DNA from: UPXZ01 sp018055865
GTDB taxonomy: Bacteria; Bacteroidota; Bacteroidia; Bacteroidales; Paludibacteraceae
NCBI GenBank assembly: GCA_964292695.1
Contig: CAXYWB010000083.1
Span: 1-10,466 of the forward strand
Direction: 5' to 3'
Length of the DNA: 10,466 nt
The notes under the pieces were generated by a model, which made no database searches, had not been told where the DNA came from, and was given only the letters and a program-made list of their open reading frames with translations. This document shows positions 1-7,597 of the stretch, piece by piece (within the stretch, counting starts at the first letter, position 1; each line of letters opens with the position of its first letter). The position numbers and the translations under genes are program-made.

Positions 1-1
1 A

Positions 2-15
2 CCCCCTAAAGGGGG
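2..15. repeat. C5/G5 mini-palindrome repeat, left end
   Basis: CCCCC (2-6), loop TAAA, GGGGG (11-15), followed by AATTT. It is a perfect 5-bp GC stem and the left counterpart of the C-rich/G-rich repeat near 10375. It may act as a terminator for the operon or for a converging gene outside the window; the repeat is cut by the window edge. Confidence 0.55.
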
Positions 16-144
16 AATTTAGAGCGTTAAATTAGATTTGTACGAATAGTTTAGATAGTATAATCATTTCCTTGTGTTAAAAGTATTTGGCATGACTTTT
101 TCACATGATCAATCGCTATAGTGGTTGAATAGGATATTATATAA

Positions 145-175
145 TTGATAAGCTATCAAACATTTTATTAAAATG
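145..175. repeat. Two adjacent short palindromes downstream of GH2
   Basis: TTGATA/TATCAA (145-150 and 154-159, 3-nt loop) is followed directly by CATTTTA/TAAAATG (161-167 and 169-175, 1-nt centre). Both are AT-only or nearly so and lie about 76-107 nt past the GH2 stop. They could be part of a weak terminator for the minus-strand transcript or protein-binding dyads; AT-rich chance occurrence is possible. Confidence 0.3.
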
Positions 176-251
176 CTACTATGATAACAGAGCTACTCTC
201 CGATATTTTCAATTTAACATACCAGGGCATTATTCGGACAATCATTTTATT

Positions 252-3200
252 CTATTTTATTTCGTACATTTCCGCTTCCACAATGCGAAATTCCCCTTTT
301 ACTTCAGTTGCATTCGGGTCTTTGTACAAATCCAGTTCTCCTGCCGATTTTGCAGCCACTTCATAAATTCCTCCAAATGCATCTTTTTCTTCACTTGCTC
401 CGGTAAGTTTTATTGTTACAAAACGACCACGAGTAGGTTTGAAAGGGATATTAATGTATCCGAGCGATTTTTCGGTTTCACCCTCATATACTTTCCGGTT
501 GTCCACGTAAATCTGAATGGGATAAGAGCGCATACGCCATCCGGTGAGTTTTAGTTCCACTTCATTCACAGTGGCATCGTGCTCCAGTTCATATTTTATC
601 CAGCCGGTAGACACTTTTCCATCGTTCCGCCATTCCGACAGTTCATTGTCATCGAAACTTTTTGCCACATCTCCTTCGTTGCTGCCGGCAGTTGCGCTAA
701 CAATTTCAACTGATTTTCTTTTAATGGTGAATGATTTGCTCTTTGGTGTAGCACCGCGGGAAAGATTTGAAGGCAAATAATCAGAAGCAAGATAAGCAGA
801 CAAACCGTCTTTTGTCTGAATAGTTTTCGATGAAAATTCCAATGTTGCAGGTTGAATGGATGAATTATTAACCGCACGGGCTGTCAGGCGAATTTTGCCG
901 GCTTTATGGGTAGAACGAATCAACACGCGATTTATACCGCATTCAACGGGCAACTGTTTTTCCAAAATATAATTTCCTTCTACGCCGTGAGCAATTCCTC
1001 CCCGCCATTCAGCATTGCCTTCCAGGTTAAAATCAATCAGCGAAAAATCGAGGGGACAGCGTCTGCCCTGCTTATCGACCACTTCCACTTCCACCAATAC
1101 CAAATCAGCACCATCGGCTTTAAATCCATCGGGAGCGGTCATTAATTTCAGTGTAATTCTGTCGGGATTGCCGGAAGTTTCTTTTTGGGTACTGCTAAGT
1201 ATATTTCCTGAATTATCATAGCTTACAGCTTCCACCGTACCTGCTTCCCATTTCACATCTTTGAATTTGAACAGAAATCCGGAACTTCTTTCTCCGAATC
1301 CTTTCGATTTTCCATTCACAAATAACTCCACCTTTTCGCCGGTTGATACAACCTGTACGTCTTTTGTTTCACGCTGAACAGGATTTTTTCCATCAGCCGG
1401 GGCATTAAACGGGGCCTGCCAGTGTCCGCATATATACGTGGAGTGTTTTTCGATATCCACCCAGCCGTTCCACATTACCTGATGAGCAAAAAAGGCATCT
1501 TTCGGAATTCGCATAGCATCTACCACACCACTGCGACGATAATTTTCCTGACCCCGCCAGTGCGAGTTAGATTCATGAAAATGAATTTTCAGGCCGCCAC
1601 TACTCACCCGTTTTCCCGTACCGGGACGTACGCGGTAATAATCCCACCAACGTGTAATTAATTCTTCGAAAAATGTATCCTGATTACGGTTATAAGGACG
1701 GGTATCTGTGTTTTTCGGAGGTTCGGTATTCACTACCGAACGATAATATTTCGAACCTTCGCCGTCTTTATGGTACGGAAAAGAGTATTCATCCCAATAC
1801 TTACGCAACGCCTCATCGCGACTATATTCGGTAGCGAACAGCGGCTTATCCGCACTTTTGTTAATATAAAGCATTTCACCGCCATATTCAGCCACTTTGC
1901 TATCAAGCATTTCGCGTGAGCCCACTACACGACCACCATAAGGATCGTACTTATCACGGAGGGCTTTGAGTTCTGCCATGTGCTCCTCGCTGATTGCCTC
2001 GTTTCCACCTTCGTAGAAAATGATGCTCGGATTGTTGCGGTTATAAATGATGGCATCCCGCATCACTTCCACCCGGTGTTCCCAACGACGTCCCTGAACA
2101 TCTTTTTCGGAATCGCCGGCGGGCATCAATTGAATTAGCCCCACGCGGTCGCAACTTTCAACGTCCTGTTTCCAGGGTGTTACGTGCATCCAGCGAACCG
2201 TATTGGCGTTGCTTTCCACCATCATTTGATTGCTGTAATCACTTAACCAGGCCGGAACCGACATACCCTGTGCAGGCCATTCGTTGCTGCTTCGCTCGGC
2301 ATAGCCTTTTATTTGCAACACCCGGTCATTCAGCCATATCATACCATCGGCAAAGCGGGTTTTGCGAAAACCGGTGCGGGTCTTTACCACATCAACCGGT
2401 TTTCCATCCACGTTCAGAACTGTGTGAACAGTATATAAATAACCATAACCCCACGACCAGAAGTTTAAATTCGAAACCTTTTCACTTGCTTTTATCGTTT
2501 TTGTTTCACCTGCTGCTATTATTTCTGATTTTGATTTAAATGTTTTGATGATTTTCCCGTCCATATCTTCAATTTTCACCTCAAGCTCCACCGTTCGTTC
2601 GTCCGGAAACTCATTTTTAATTTGCGATTCTGCAAAAACCTGTGCCGACTGATTGGTAATGTCAATTTCACGGGCATAAATATACGTTCCGGTTGTTTGT
2701 AAATTGCTGTAAAGTGGTAACGTTTGGTATAAACGTGGAGCCACATGCAGATATACATTTTTGGGGATTCCACCGTAATTAGCAAAGAAGTTGCGATCGT
2801 TCCATTGATAACCTGAACCGGAAGTATGCTCTTTGTATCTCCATGAATTGTCAATACGAGCTGCCAACACATTATCCCCGTTGTAATTAACCAATTCTGT
2901 AATATCGAACCCAAAGGCCATCACTCCGTTTTCGCTCCACCCGATGGATTTTCCGTTCAGAAAGAACTCACCACCAAAACGGATACCCTCAAATTCGAGA
3001 AATATCTTCTGATTTTTGGCCGTTTTAGGAAGTCGAAAATGCTTGCGATACCAGACTACGGTATCTGTATGTTCGAGAATACTCACACGAAAGGCTTCAT
3101 CTTCGTTGAAAGCAGCGGGTAGCGTCACTTTTTCCCAGGTTTTATCTGCTTTCTGTGATTGTTCAGCACCCTGCATATCACCAATTTTTAAAAGCCAGTC

Positions 3201-3296
3201 GGAGTTGAAGTTGTATTTTTCACGTGCTGAAGTGCCGAATGAAACACTGCAGAACAGTATTAGTACGAGAATTATATTAAGCCTGAGATTTTTCAT
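252..3296 (-). CDS. Large secreted GH2 glycosidase (beta-galactosidase-like) with C-terminal discoidin-like domain
   Basis: Glycoside hydrolase family 2 protein of 1014 residues with a signal peptide (about 1-24, GTSA). Domains in order: jelly-roll sugar-binding domain (about 27-190, with FEGIRFGGEFFLNGKSIGW and a YGGIPKNVYLHV end), immunoglobulin-like domain (about 200-310), TIM barrel (about 315-630), two C-terminal beta domains of the type found in Bacteroidota GH2 proteins (about 645-715 and 720-820), and an F5/8 type C (discoidin, CBM32-like) domain (about 865-985). The acid/base is Glu433 in GGNE; the nucleophile is most likely Glu490 in LFATEYS. A barrel motif GVVDAMRIPKDAF near 590-602 is typical of family 2. 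It is the last gene of the run, 100 bp after the sulfatase. Beta-galactosidase fits removal of galactose side chains from a rhamnose backbone, but GH2 also contains glucuronidases, mannosidases and others, so the substrate is inferred. Confidence 0.88.
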   Translation of the reverse strand: MKNLRLNIILVLILFCSVSFGTSAREKYNFNSDWLLKIGDMQGAEQSQKADKTWEKVTLPAAFNEDEAFRVSILEHTDTVVWYRKHFRLPKTAKNQKIFLEFEGIRFGGEFFLNGKSIGWSENGVMAFGFDITELVNYNGDNVLAARIDNSWRYKEHTSGSGYQWNDRNFFANYGGIPKNVYLHVAPRLYQTLPLYSNLQTTGTYIYAREIDITNQSAQVFAESQIKNEFPDERTVELEVKIEDMDGKIIKTFKSKSEIIAAGETKTIKASEKVSNLNFWSWGYGYLYTVHTVLNVDGKPVDVVKTRTGFRKTRFADGMIWLNDRVLQIKGYAERSSNEWPAQGMSVPAWLSDYSNQMMVESNANTVRWMHVTPWKQDVESCDRVGLIQLMPAGDSEKDVQGRRWEHRVEVMRDAIIYNRNNPSIIFYEGGNEAISEEHMAELKALRDKYDPYGGRVVGSREMLDSKVAEYGGEMLYINKSADKPLFATEYSRDEALRKYWDEYSFPYHKDGEGSKYYRSVVNTEPPKNTDTRPYNRNQDTFFEELITRWWDYYRVRPGTGKRVSSGGLKIHFHESNSHWRGQENYRRSGVVDAMRIPKDAFFAHQVMWNGWVDIEKHSTYICGHWQAPFNAPADGKNPVQRETKDVQVVSTGEKVELFVNGKSKGFGERSSGFLFKFKDVKWEAGTVEAVSYDNSGNILSSTQKETSGNPDRITLKLMTAPDGFKADGADLVLVEVEVVDKQGRRCPLDFSLIDFNLEGNAEWRGGIAHGVEGNYILEKQLPVECGINRVLIRSTHKAGKIRLTARAVNNSSIQPATLEFSSKTIQTKDGLSAYLASDYLPSNLSRGATPKSKSFTIKRKSVEIVSATAGSNEGDVAKSFDDNELSEWRNDGKVSTGWIKYELEHDATVNEVELKLTGWRMRSYPIQIYVDNRKVYEGETEKSLGYINIPFKPTRGRFVTIKLTGASEEKDAFGGIYEVAAKSAGELDLYKDPNATEVKGEFRIVEAEMYEIK

Positions 3297-3355
3297 TTTT
3301 TAAATTTATGATGATTAATTTTTATACCTTTTTCATACTGATTTAATGACTTAAA

Positions 3356-3382
3356 AGGTAATTTTTACAGAATAGATTACCT
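3356..3382 (-). terminator. Weak hairpin between sulfatase and GH2 genes, possible attenuator
   Basis: AGGTAAT (3356-3362) and ATTACCT (3376-3382) form a perfect 7-bp stem with a 13-nt loop, 14 nt past the sulfatase stop codon. On the transcribed strand the stem is followed by TTTAA, only a short T run. The stem is AT-rich, so it may at most reduce read-through into GH2. Confidence 0.3.
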
Positions 3383-3396
3383 CTTCAATGGTCAAT

Positions 3397-4758
3397 TTAC
3401 TCATAATAGGGTGACGAAATCCGCTGATTTTCGATCTCCCCTTTCATTTTAAGAAGAATTTCCGGGTATTCTGACGCCAGGTTATTTTTCTCAAAGGGAT
3501 CTTTGGAAATATCATACAACTCCAATTCGCTGTTTTTCTTTACCGAAACGGCTTTCCAATTCCCATTCCGGACAGCTACCTGCTGGCCCGGAAATTCCCA
3601 ATACAAAAAGCGGTCACCGGTGTTTTGTTTTTTTCCTTTCAGTAAGGGCAGAATACTTATTCCATCTACATGTTGAGGCAGTTTCGCACCGGCACACTCA
3701 GCCAGAGTAGGCAATACATCCGGGAAATAAATCAAATCGTCTTTTATCTGACCCTGTTTTATTTTCTTAGAGTAATTCACTATAAACGGCACTTTGATAC
3801 CGCCTTCATAAAGCAGCGCCTTTCGTCCCCGTAAACCTGCATTGCAATTCAGCTCTTCGAGTGGAGCCTGAGCTGCGCCTCCGTTATCTGAAGCAAAAAT
3901 AATGAGTGTATTGTCACGTAAGTTGTTTTTTTCCAGGTAATCAATCAGTTTTCCCACCGCTTTATCGGTATGAGTAATCAGTGCAGCATATAGTTTTGCG
4001 GTTTCCGAAAGCGGCATGGATGCGTAAGGTTCCACGCTGTTGATAAAATACGGTTCGTGCGGCACATCGAAAGCCAGGTAAAGGAAAAACGGATTTTTCC
4101 TGTTTCTTTCAATAAAATCGATGGATTCCCGAACGGACAAATCGCTGTTGTGGATGCCACGGGCATTGTTCTCATTTTCAGGAATTACTTTCAACTCCCG
4201 GTTATAAAACCGTGTTTCAGGATAATAGTAAGGTGTATTGGAAGTTTCGTAACTCACCAGCCACCCGTAAAACTCATCAAATCCCCGGTCGAGGGGACCT
4301 GCTCCCGGATTAAAGCCATCCAAATGCCACTTGTTTACAATGCAGGTTCGGTATCCGGCTTCGGAAAGTATCGTACCAATGGTGGTGTCTTGCGGAAGCA
4401 AATGCATCCGGCGGATTGGATTTCCGTTTTTCAGTCCGGGAAGCCCGCCTTTTTTGGCAAAATTATCGCGTACTGTAGCATGTCCGGTGTGCTTTCCGGT
4501 GAGTAAAGCACACCTTGATGGCGAACTTACCGCCGATCCTGCATAAGCCTGCGTGAATCGGATTCCTTCTGCAGCCAATTTATCGATGTTCGGCGTTTGA
4601 ATAACCTTGTTTCCATAGCACGACAAATCACCGTAACCCATATCGTCCGCTAAAATAAAAATGATATTCGGACGGGTATCTTTCTGCTGTCCGGCAGCCG
4701 GTAATGTAAAAGCTGTCAGACTAATAAAAGTCGGTAATAACTTATGGAACGATTTCAT
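3397..4758 (-). CDS. Secreted Ser-type S1 family sulfatase
   Basis: Formylglycine-dependent sulfatase of 453 residues with a signal peptide ending near residue 23 (PAAG before QQ). The catalytic signature is SSPSRCALLTG at 78-88, so the residue converted to formylglycine is Ser78; this needs an anaerobic-type maturase (anSME) encoded elsewhere. Other S1 features are present: metal ligands Asp38/Asp39 in LADDMGYGD and Asp291/Asn292 in SDNGG, Lys143 and His145 in NKWHL, His234 in DVPHEP, and Lys313 in the GRKALLYEGG stretch. The common GKWHLG motif here reads NKWHLDG, keeping Lys and His but losing both flanking glycines. The gene follows a 239-bp gap and precedes the GH2 gene by 100 bp. It would desulfate an oligosaccharide before or after glycosidase action. 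Fold and mechanism are secure; I cannot assign the S1 subfamily or the sulfated sugar. Confidence 0.92.
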   Translation of the reverse strand: MKSFHKLLPTFISLTAFTLPAAGQQKDTRPNIIFILADDMGYGDLSCYGNKVIQTPNIDKLAAEGIRFTQAYAGSAVSSPSRCALLTGKHTGHATVRDNFAKKGGLPGLKNGNPIRRMHLLPQDTTIGTILSEAGYRTCIVNKWHLDGFNPGAGPLDRGFDEFYGWLVSYETSNTPYYYPETRFYNRELKVIPENENNARGIHNSDLSVRESIDFIERNRKNPFFLYLAFDVPHEPYFINSVEPYASMPLSETAKLYAALITHTDKAVGKLIDYLEKNNLRDNTLIIFASDNGGAAQAPLEELNCNAGLRGRKALLYEGGIKVPFIVNYSKKIKQGQIKDDLIYFPDVLPTLAECAGAKLPQHVDGISILPLLKGKKQNTGDRFLYWEFPGQQVAVRNGNWKAVSVKKNSELELYDISKDPFEKNNLASEYPEILLKMKGEIENQRISSPYYE

Positions 4759-4840
4759 GGCAAACTATCGTAATTAGTAAAGTTGTGTTTTTTGGTGAAG
4801 TCCTTAATGGAAGCGAGTTCGTCCCGGCTTTTTAATAAAA

Positions 4841-4864
4841 CCATAATGTCGCTCCTACGGAGCT
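4841..4864. repeat. Hairpin repeat unit 1 (CCATAAT + GCTCC/GGAGC stem)
   Basis: A CCATAATGTC lead-in is followed by a perfect 5-bp stem, GCTCC (4851-4855) and GGAGC (4859-4863), with a TAC loop. It matches unit 2 at 19 of 24 positions in the same orientation, 51 bp away. Hairpins of this wording (TCGCTCCTACGGAGCT) are a familiar intergenic repeat in Bacteroidota genomes. Confidence 0.7.
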
Positions 4865-4886
4865 CTATATGTTAATATAATTCATT

Positions 4887-4952
4887 TTCTACCATAATAT
4901 CGCACCTCTGGTGCTGAAAATGCAGCCTCGTAGAGGCAATATCAGGATAGAA
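4887..4952. repeat. 66-bp element with near-inverted ends and two internal hairpins
   Basis: The element begins TTCTACC (4887-4893) and ends GGATAGAA (4945-4952), which are inverted copies apart from one extra base. The pairing continues imperfectly inward (ATAATATCGC against GGCAATATC). Inside are two perfect stems: GCACC/GGTGC with loop TCT (4902-4914) and GCCTC/GAGGC with loop GTA (4925-4937). The 4892-4915 part is the second copy of unit 1. It resembles a small non-autonomous, REP-like or MITE-like repeat; no transposase is near. Confidence 0.65.
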
Positions 4953-4997
4953 TATTATTGGCGTAAAAAGTTAAGCCGACTTCATCTTAAAAGAGAA

Positions 4998-6227
4998 TTA
5001 CTTTTTGTTGAGTTTCATGATTTCTACAGCCGTATCGATAATTAATCCGAGTCCGTGTTTTTCGTTATCGCCTACCGGCCTGTTGAAATAGAACGGCAGG
5101 TCGTCACTGATTCCGGTGCCCACGCACACGTTGGTGAATCGTCCGTCTTCGGTGATTTCCTGTTTTTTCAGCACATTCCAGCCGGTTTTTGCAATGCTGG
5201 CATAGGATGAATCCACCCATTTATTGTTCACCGCTTTGGCAATGCTGTAAACAAACATAGCCGTTACAGAAGATTCATCGTAAGAATCGGCACGATCAAG
5301 CAACTGATTCCACATACCGTTAGCATTCTGCCAACGTGAAGCTCCTACTATTTGTTTGTCCAACAGCGAGATAAGTTCAGCTCTTTTCGGATGATTTTCC
5401 GGCATAGCTTCAATCAGATCAGCCAATGAAAGCATAATCCAACCATTTGCTCTGCCCCAGTATGCAACGCCGTTTCTCTTCAAATCGGTGTAATAGCAAT
5501 GATAATAAAGTTGTTTTTCGGGACTCCAGAGGTATTTGTCGATATTGATCAACTGCTTTGCTGCTTCATCGAAGTATTTCGAATCACCCGTCATTTTGCC
5601 CATTTGAGTGAGAAATGATGTTGCCATGTACGCATCATCAGCCCATACAGTCATTTTCCGGGGAAAAGTACGACACAATGTTCCGTCTTCGAGCCGGTCT
5701 TGTCTGTTCATGATATGATTGGCTGCACTATCGATGTAATCGCGGTATTCTTTCTTTTTCTCCAACTCATACACGTTGATTACAGCAGCTCCCATTGCAC
5801 CGCAATCGTCCAGTTCTTTGAAATTCCAAAGTTGTCCGAAGGGCCAGTGCCAGTGTTTGCGGTCATACCGGAACGTATTTTTAAAGTACCTGTAGTTGTT
5901 GAATCCGAAAGCCACGTGATTTTTGGCATAGTCCACGTATTTTTTTTCATTCAGATACTTTCCAAGTGAAATCATTGCCATGTCGAGCACACCATTGGAG
6001 TAGTGCCATTCTGTGAGGGGACTGTTAAATTTCACATCCGTCCCTTGCGGTATTTCCCGGGTACTATTGTAAACTTTTCCATCCTTTACACCTACAAACT
6101 GATTTACAGGCTGATTCAGGATATTATCAGCAACTTTTCGGATAGCTTCTTCATCGGTTTTTTGCTGCGCAAAGGCAGAAAACACAATCAAAAAACTAAG
6201 GATAAGAATAAATAATTTTGATTTCAT
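4998..6227 (-). CDS. GH105 unsaturated rhamnogalacturonyl hydrolase
   Basis: Stand-alone GH105 enzyme of 409 residues, the normal family length, with a signal peptide (about 1-20, SAFA before QQ), so probably periplasmic. GH105 enzymes hydrate the 4,5 double bond of unsaturated uronic acids left by lyases, releasing a keto sugar and rhamnose-ended oligosaccharide. Family landmarks are LDDCGAMGAA with Asp140/141, WADD with Asp197/198 (general acid region), His243, WGRANGW at 257-263 and MWNQLLDR from 305. It is clearly paralogous to the GH105 half of the first gene: the two share QMGK, SKYFDEA, WGRANGW and QLLDR blocks, but differ at many sites around them, so they probably handle different linkages or chain lengths. 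Enzymes of this family also act on ulvan and similar products, so the identity of the uronic acid is not fixed by sequence alone. A 239-bp gap with hairpin repeats separates it from the next gene. Confidence 0.9.
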   Translation of the reverse strand: MKSKLFILILSFLIVFSAFAQQKTDEEAIRKVADNILNQPVNQFVGVKDGKVYNSTREIPQGTDVKFNSPLTEWHYSNGVLDMAMISLGKYLNEKKYVDYAKNHVAFGFNNYRYFKNTFRYDRKHWHWPFGQLWNFKELDDCGAMGAAVINVYELEKKKEYRDYIDSAANHIMNRQDRLEDGTLCRTFPRKMTVWADDAYMATSFLTQMGKMTGDSKYFDEAAKQLINIDKYLWSPEKQLYYHCYYTDLKRNGVAYWGRANGWIMLSLADLIEAMPENHPKRAELISLLDKQIVGASRWQNANGMWNQLLDRADSYDESSVTAMFVYSIAKAVNNKWVDSSYASIAKTGWNVLKKQEITEDGRFTNVCVGTGISDDLPFYFNRPVGDNEKHGLGLIIDTAVEIMKLNKK

Positions 6228-6303
6228 ATATCTGAGATTTAATTTTTAATGTTTTATAGTTGAAGTTTGACGCCTGTTTCTGACTTTCCAAAGCAATCAT
6301 CGT

Positions 6304-7578
6304 TTAATTTCCATCCGGTTTCTCAATCGAACTGAATGGAGTAGCCGGAATATTGAATTGGTTAAATTTATCAGGTTTTGCAGGATCGAAAGATTTGAAA
6401 TCTTTCACGATGTATTTTCTTAAAGGCGATTTATTATCAATCAGTCCTTTCAATATGCATTTACAAATCTGGTAACCTCCAAAACTATTAAAATGAGTAT
6501 TATCAGCGAGGTCGGTTTTCTGTCCGGGAAATGTACCGGCCGGATAATGGACAAACGCCCTGATGGATTCATCGGGTCCCCAGGCTTCGTATAGTATTTT
6601 GCTCATGGCATTCAGGTCCACAACCATCACGTTCAATTCTTTTCCGGTCTGACGTACTGCATCGGGAAAATCTTCCAGCGTATTGATAATTTTACCATTA
6701 TCATCAAACCTGCGTCGGTGCATGGGAGTTACGAGAATGGGTGTACCTCCTTTTTTGCGGGTTTCATCTATCATCGTGACCAAACTCTGTTTGTAGCTTT
6801 TGAATGCTCCGGCGTTTTCACCCTTTTGTTTCATGTCATTATGTCCGAATTCGATGAAAAGGTAATCCCCTTTTTTCATCTCATGCAGTATTTTTCCAAA
6901 TCGTCGGGAACGGATAAATGTATTCCCTGCCTCACCGGATTCGGCGTAATTGGCTACAGTAATTTTTGAATTCAGAAATCGTGGCAACATTTGTCCCCAG
7001 CCGCACCAGGGTTCGTTATCCTGATCCACCACGGTAGAATTTCCGGCCAGAAAGATGGTCGGGATATTGGCAGGTGTTATTTCAAGGCGAGCCAGTGAAG
7101 GATTTATTCCGTTAATTTCCAGCGTCAATTTGTTATCCCAGTTCAGTTTACCGATTTCGCGTGCTTTGATTCTCACGGAATCATTTGTCCCGATTTTGGT
7201 ATTGCGGAGATTCACGGTGATTTCACGCTTCATGAACTTCCCCTTCGGAGTTTTGATATTCTCCAGCATCAATCTTCTGGATTCTGACTTTACTGTTGTG
7301 ATGGTTTCAAAGTATTCACTACCCAGAATAAATTTCACATTGTAATTTCCTTCCGGTAGATCAACCGAAAAGAAAAAAGCATCTTTTCCGTTTTGAATCG
7401 TATTCAGATCATAACCATAAGCAGAATTTGCACCGTAAATAGTTTTTTCGGTCACTTTCACGAAGCCTTTTTTGGCGGCTTGTTCGTTGAAGTAAAATTT
7501 AAAATCAACAGCTAATGCCTGCATACTAAATGAATACACAAGCAAAAGCGTGAAAAGAAGAGAAAGATTATTTTTCAT
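6304..7578 (-). CDS. CE12-type rhamnogalacturonan acetylesterase with N-terminal beta domain
   Basis: Secreted SGNH/GDSL esterase of 424 residues, likely removing acetyl groups from rhamnogalacturonan backbone sugars. The signal peptide covers about residues 1-23 (QALA cleavage site). Residues 24-170 look like a beta-sandwich accessory domain, seen as alternating strands including a GNYNVKFILG segment, which may bind carbohydrate. The catalytic domain follows: IFLAGNST with nucleophile Ser181, Gly215 in the block II stretch, GHND at 245-248 (block III), and DNTH with Asp359/His362 (block V). Block I reads GNST where GDST is usual and where the fusion esterase of this cluster has GDST; the serine is kept, so I expect activity. 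It lies 19 bp after rhaM and 76 bp before the second GH105. The two esterases are clearly different subtypes, suggesting different acetyl positions. Specificity is inferred. Confidence 0.87.
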   Translation of the reverse strand: MKNNLSLLFTLLLVYSFSMQALAVDFKFYFNEQAAKKGFVKVTEKTIYGANSAYGYDLNTIQNGKDAFFFSVDLPEGNYNVKFILGSEYFETITTVKSESRRLMLENIKTPKGKFMKREITVNLRNTKIGTNDSVRIKAREIGKLNWDNKLTLEINGINPSLARLEITPANIPTIFLAGNSTVVDQDNEPWCGWGQMLPRFLNSKITVANYAESGEAGNTFIRSRRFGKILHEMKKGDYLFIEFGHNDMKQKGENAGAFKSYKQSLVTMIDETRKKGGTPILVTPMHRRRFDDNGKIINTLEDFPDAVRQTGKELNVMVVDLNAMSKILYEAWGPDESIRAFVHYPAGTFPGQKTDLADNTHFNSFGGYQICKCILKGLIDNKSPLRKYIVKDFKSFDPAKPDKFNQFNIPATPFSSIEKPDGN

Positions 7579-7597
7579 TTTTCACTTAAATACTTAC

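Larger units (their letters stand above)
1..251. other. Non-coding tail downstream of the operon
   Basis: AT-rich stretch after the GH2 stop codon with no supported gene on either strand. It holds two adjacent small palindromes (145-159 and 161-175) and a C5/G5 palindrome at the window edge (2-15). No strong intrinsic terminator with a long T run is seen right after the stop codon. Confidence 0.55.
4759..4997. other. 239-bp gap between GH105 and sulfatase genes
   Basis: This is the longest gap inside the run; the others are 19 to 100 bp. It has no coding sequence. It holds three GC-rich mini-hairpins arranged as a repeat (4841-4952), with AT-rich flanks. No TAnnTTTG promoter box is seen on the coding strand ahead of the sulfatase, so whether a new transcript starts here cannot be told from sequence. 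Confidence 0.6.

Noticed and set aside
93..102. TGACTTTTTC 10-mer near the left end and its inverted copy at 10449-10458, as possible terminal inverted repeats of a mobile element.
   Set aside because: The match is short, T-rich, not at clear element ends, has no target duplication visible and no transposase lies between; chance is likely.
181..366. Plus-strand open frame of 61 codons at the left end.
   Set aside because: It overlaps the end of the GH2 gene, has no recognisable domain and is best explained as a chance frame.
1713..1735. Glu575 region of GH2 (FHESN) as the catalytic nucleophile; the 20-odd bases named are only near this segment.
   Set aside because: The TIM-barrel order places ATEYS (Glu490) on strand 7 where the GH2 nucleophile sits, and the FHESN stretch fits strand 8.
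2177..2539. Plus-strand 120-codon open frame opposite the GH2 gene.
   Set aside because: It is antisense to the conserved GH2 domains, with a low-complexity Leu/Phe-rich end and no family resemblance.
4057..4506. Plus-strand 149-codon open frame opposite the sulfatase.
   Set aside because: It lies entirely antisense to the conserved sulfatase core and has no recognisable family features.
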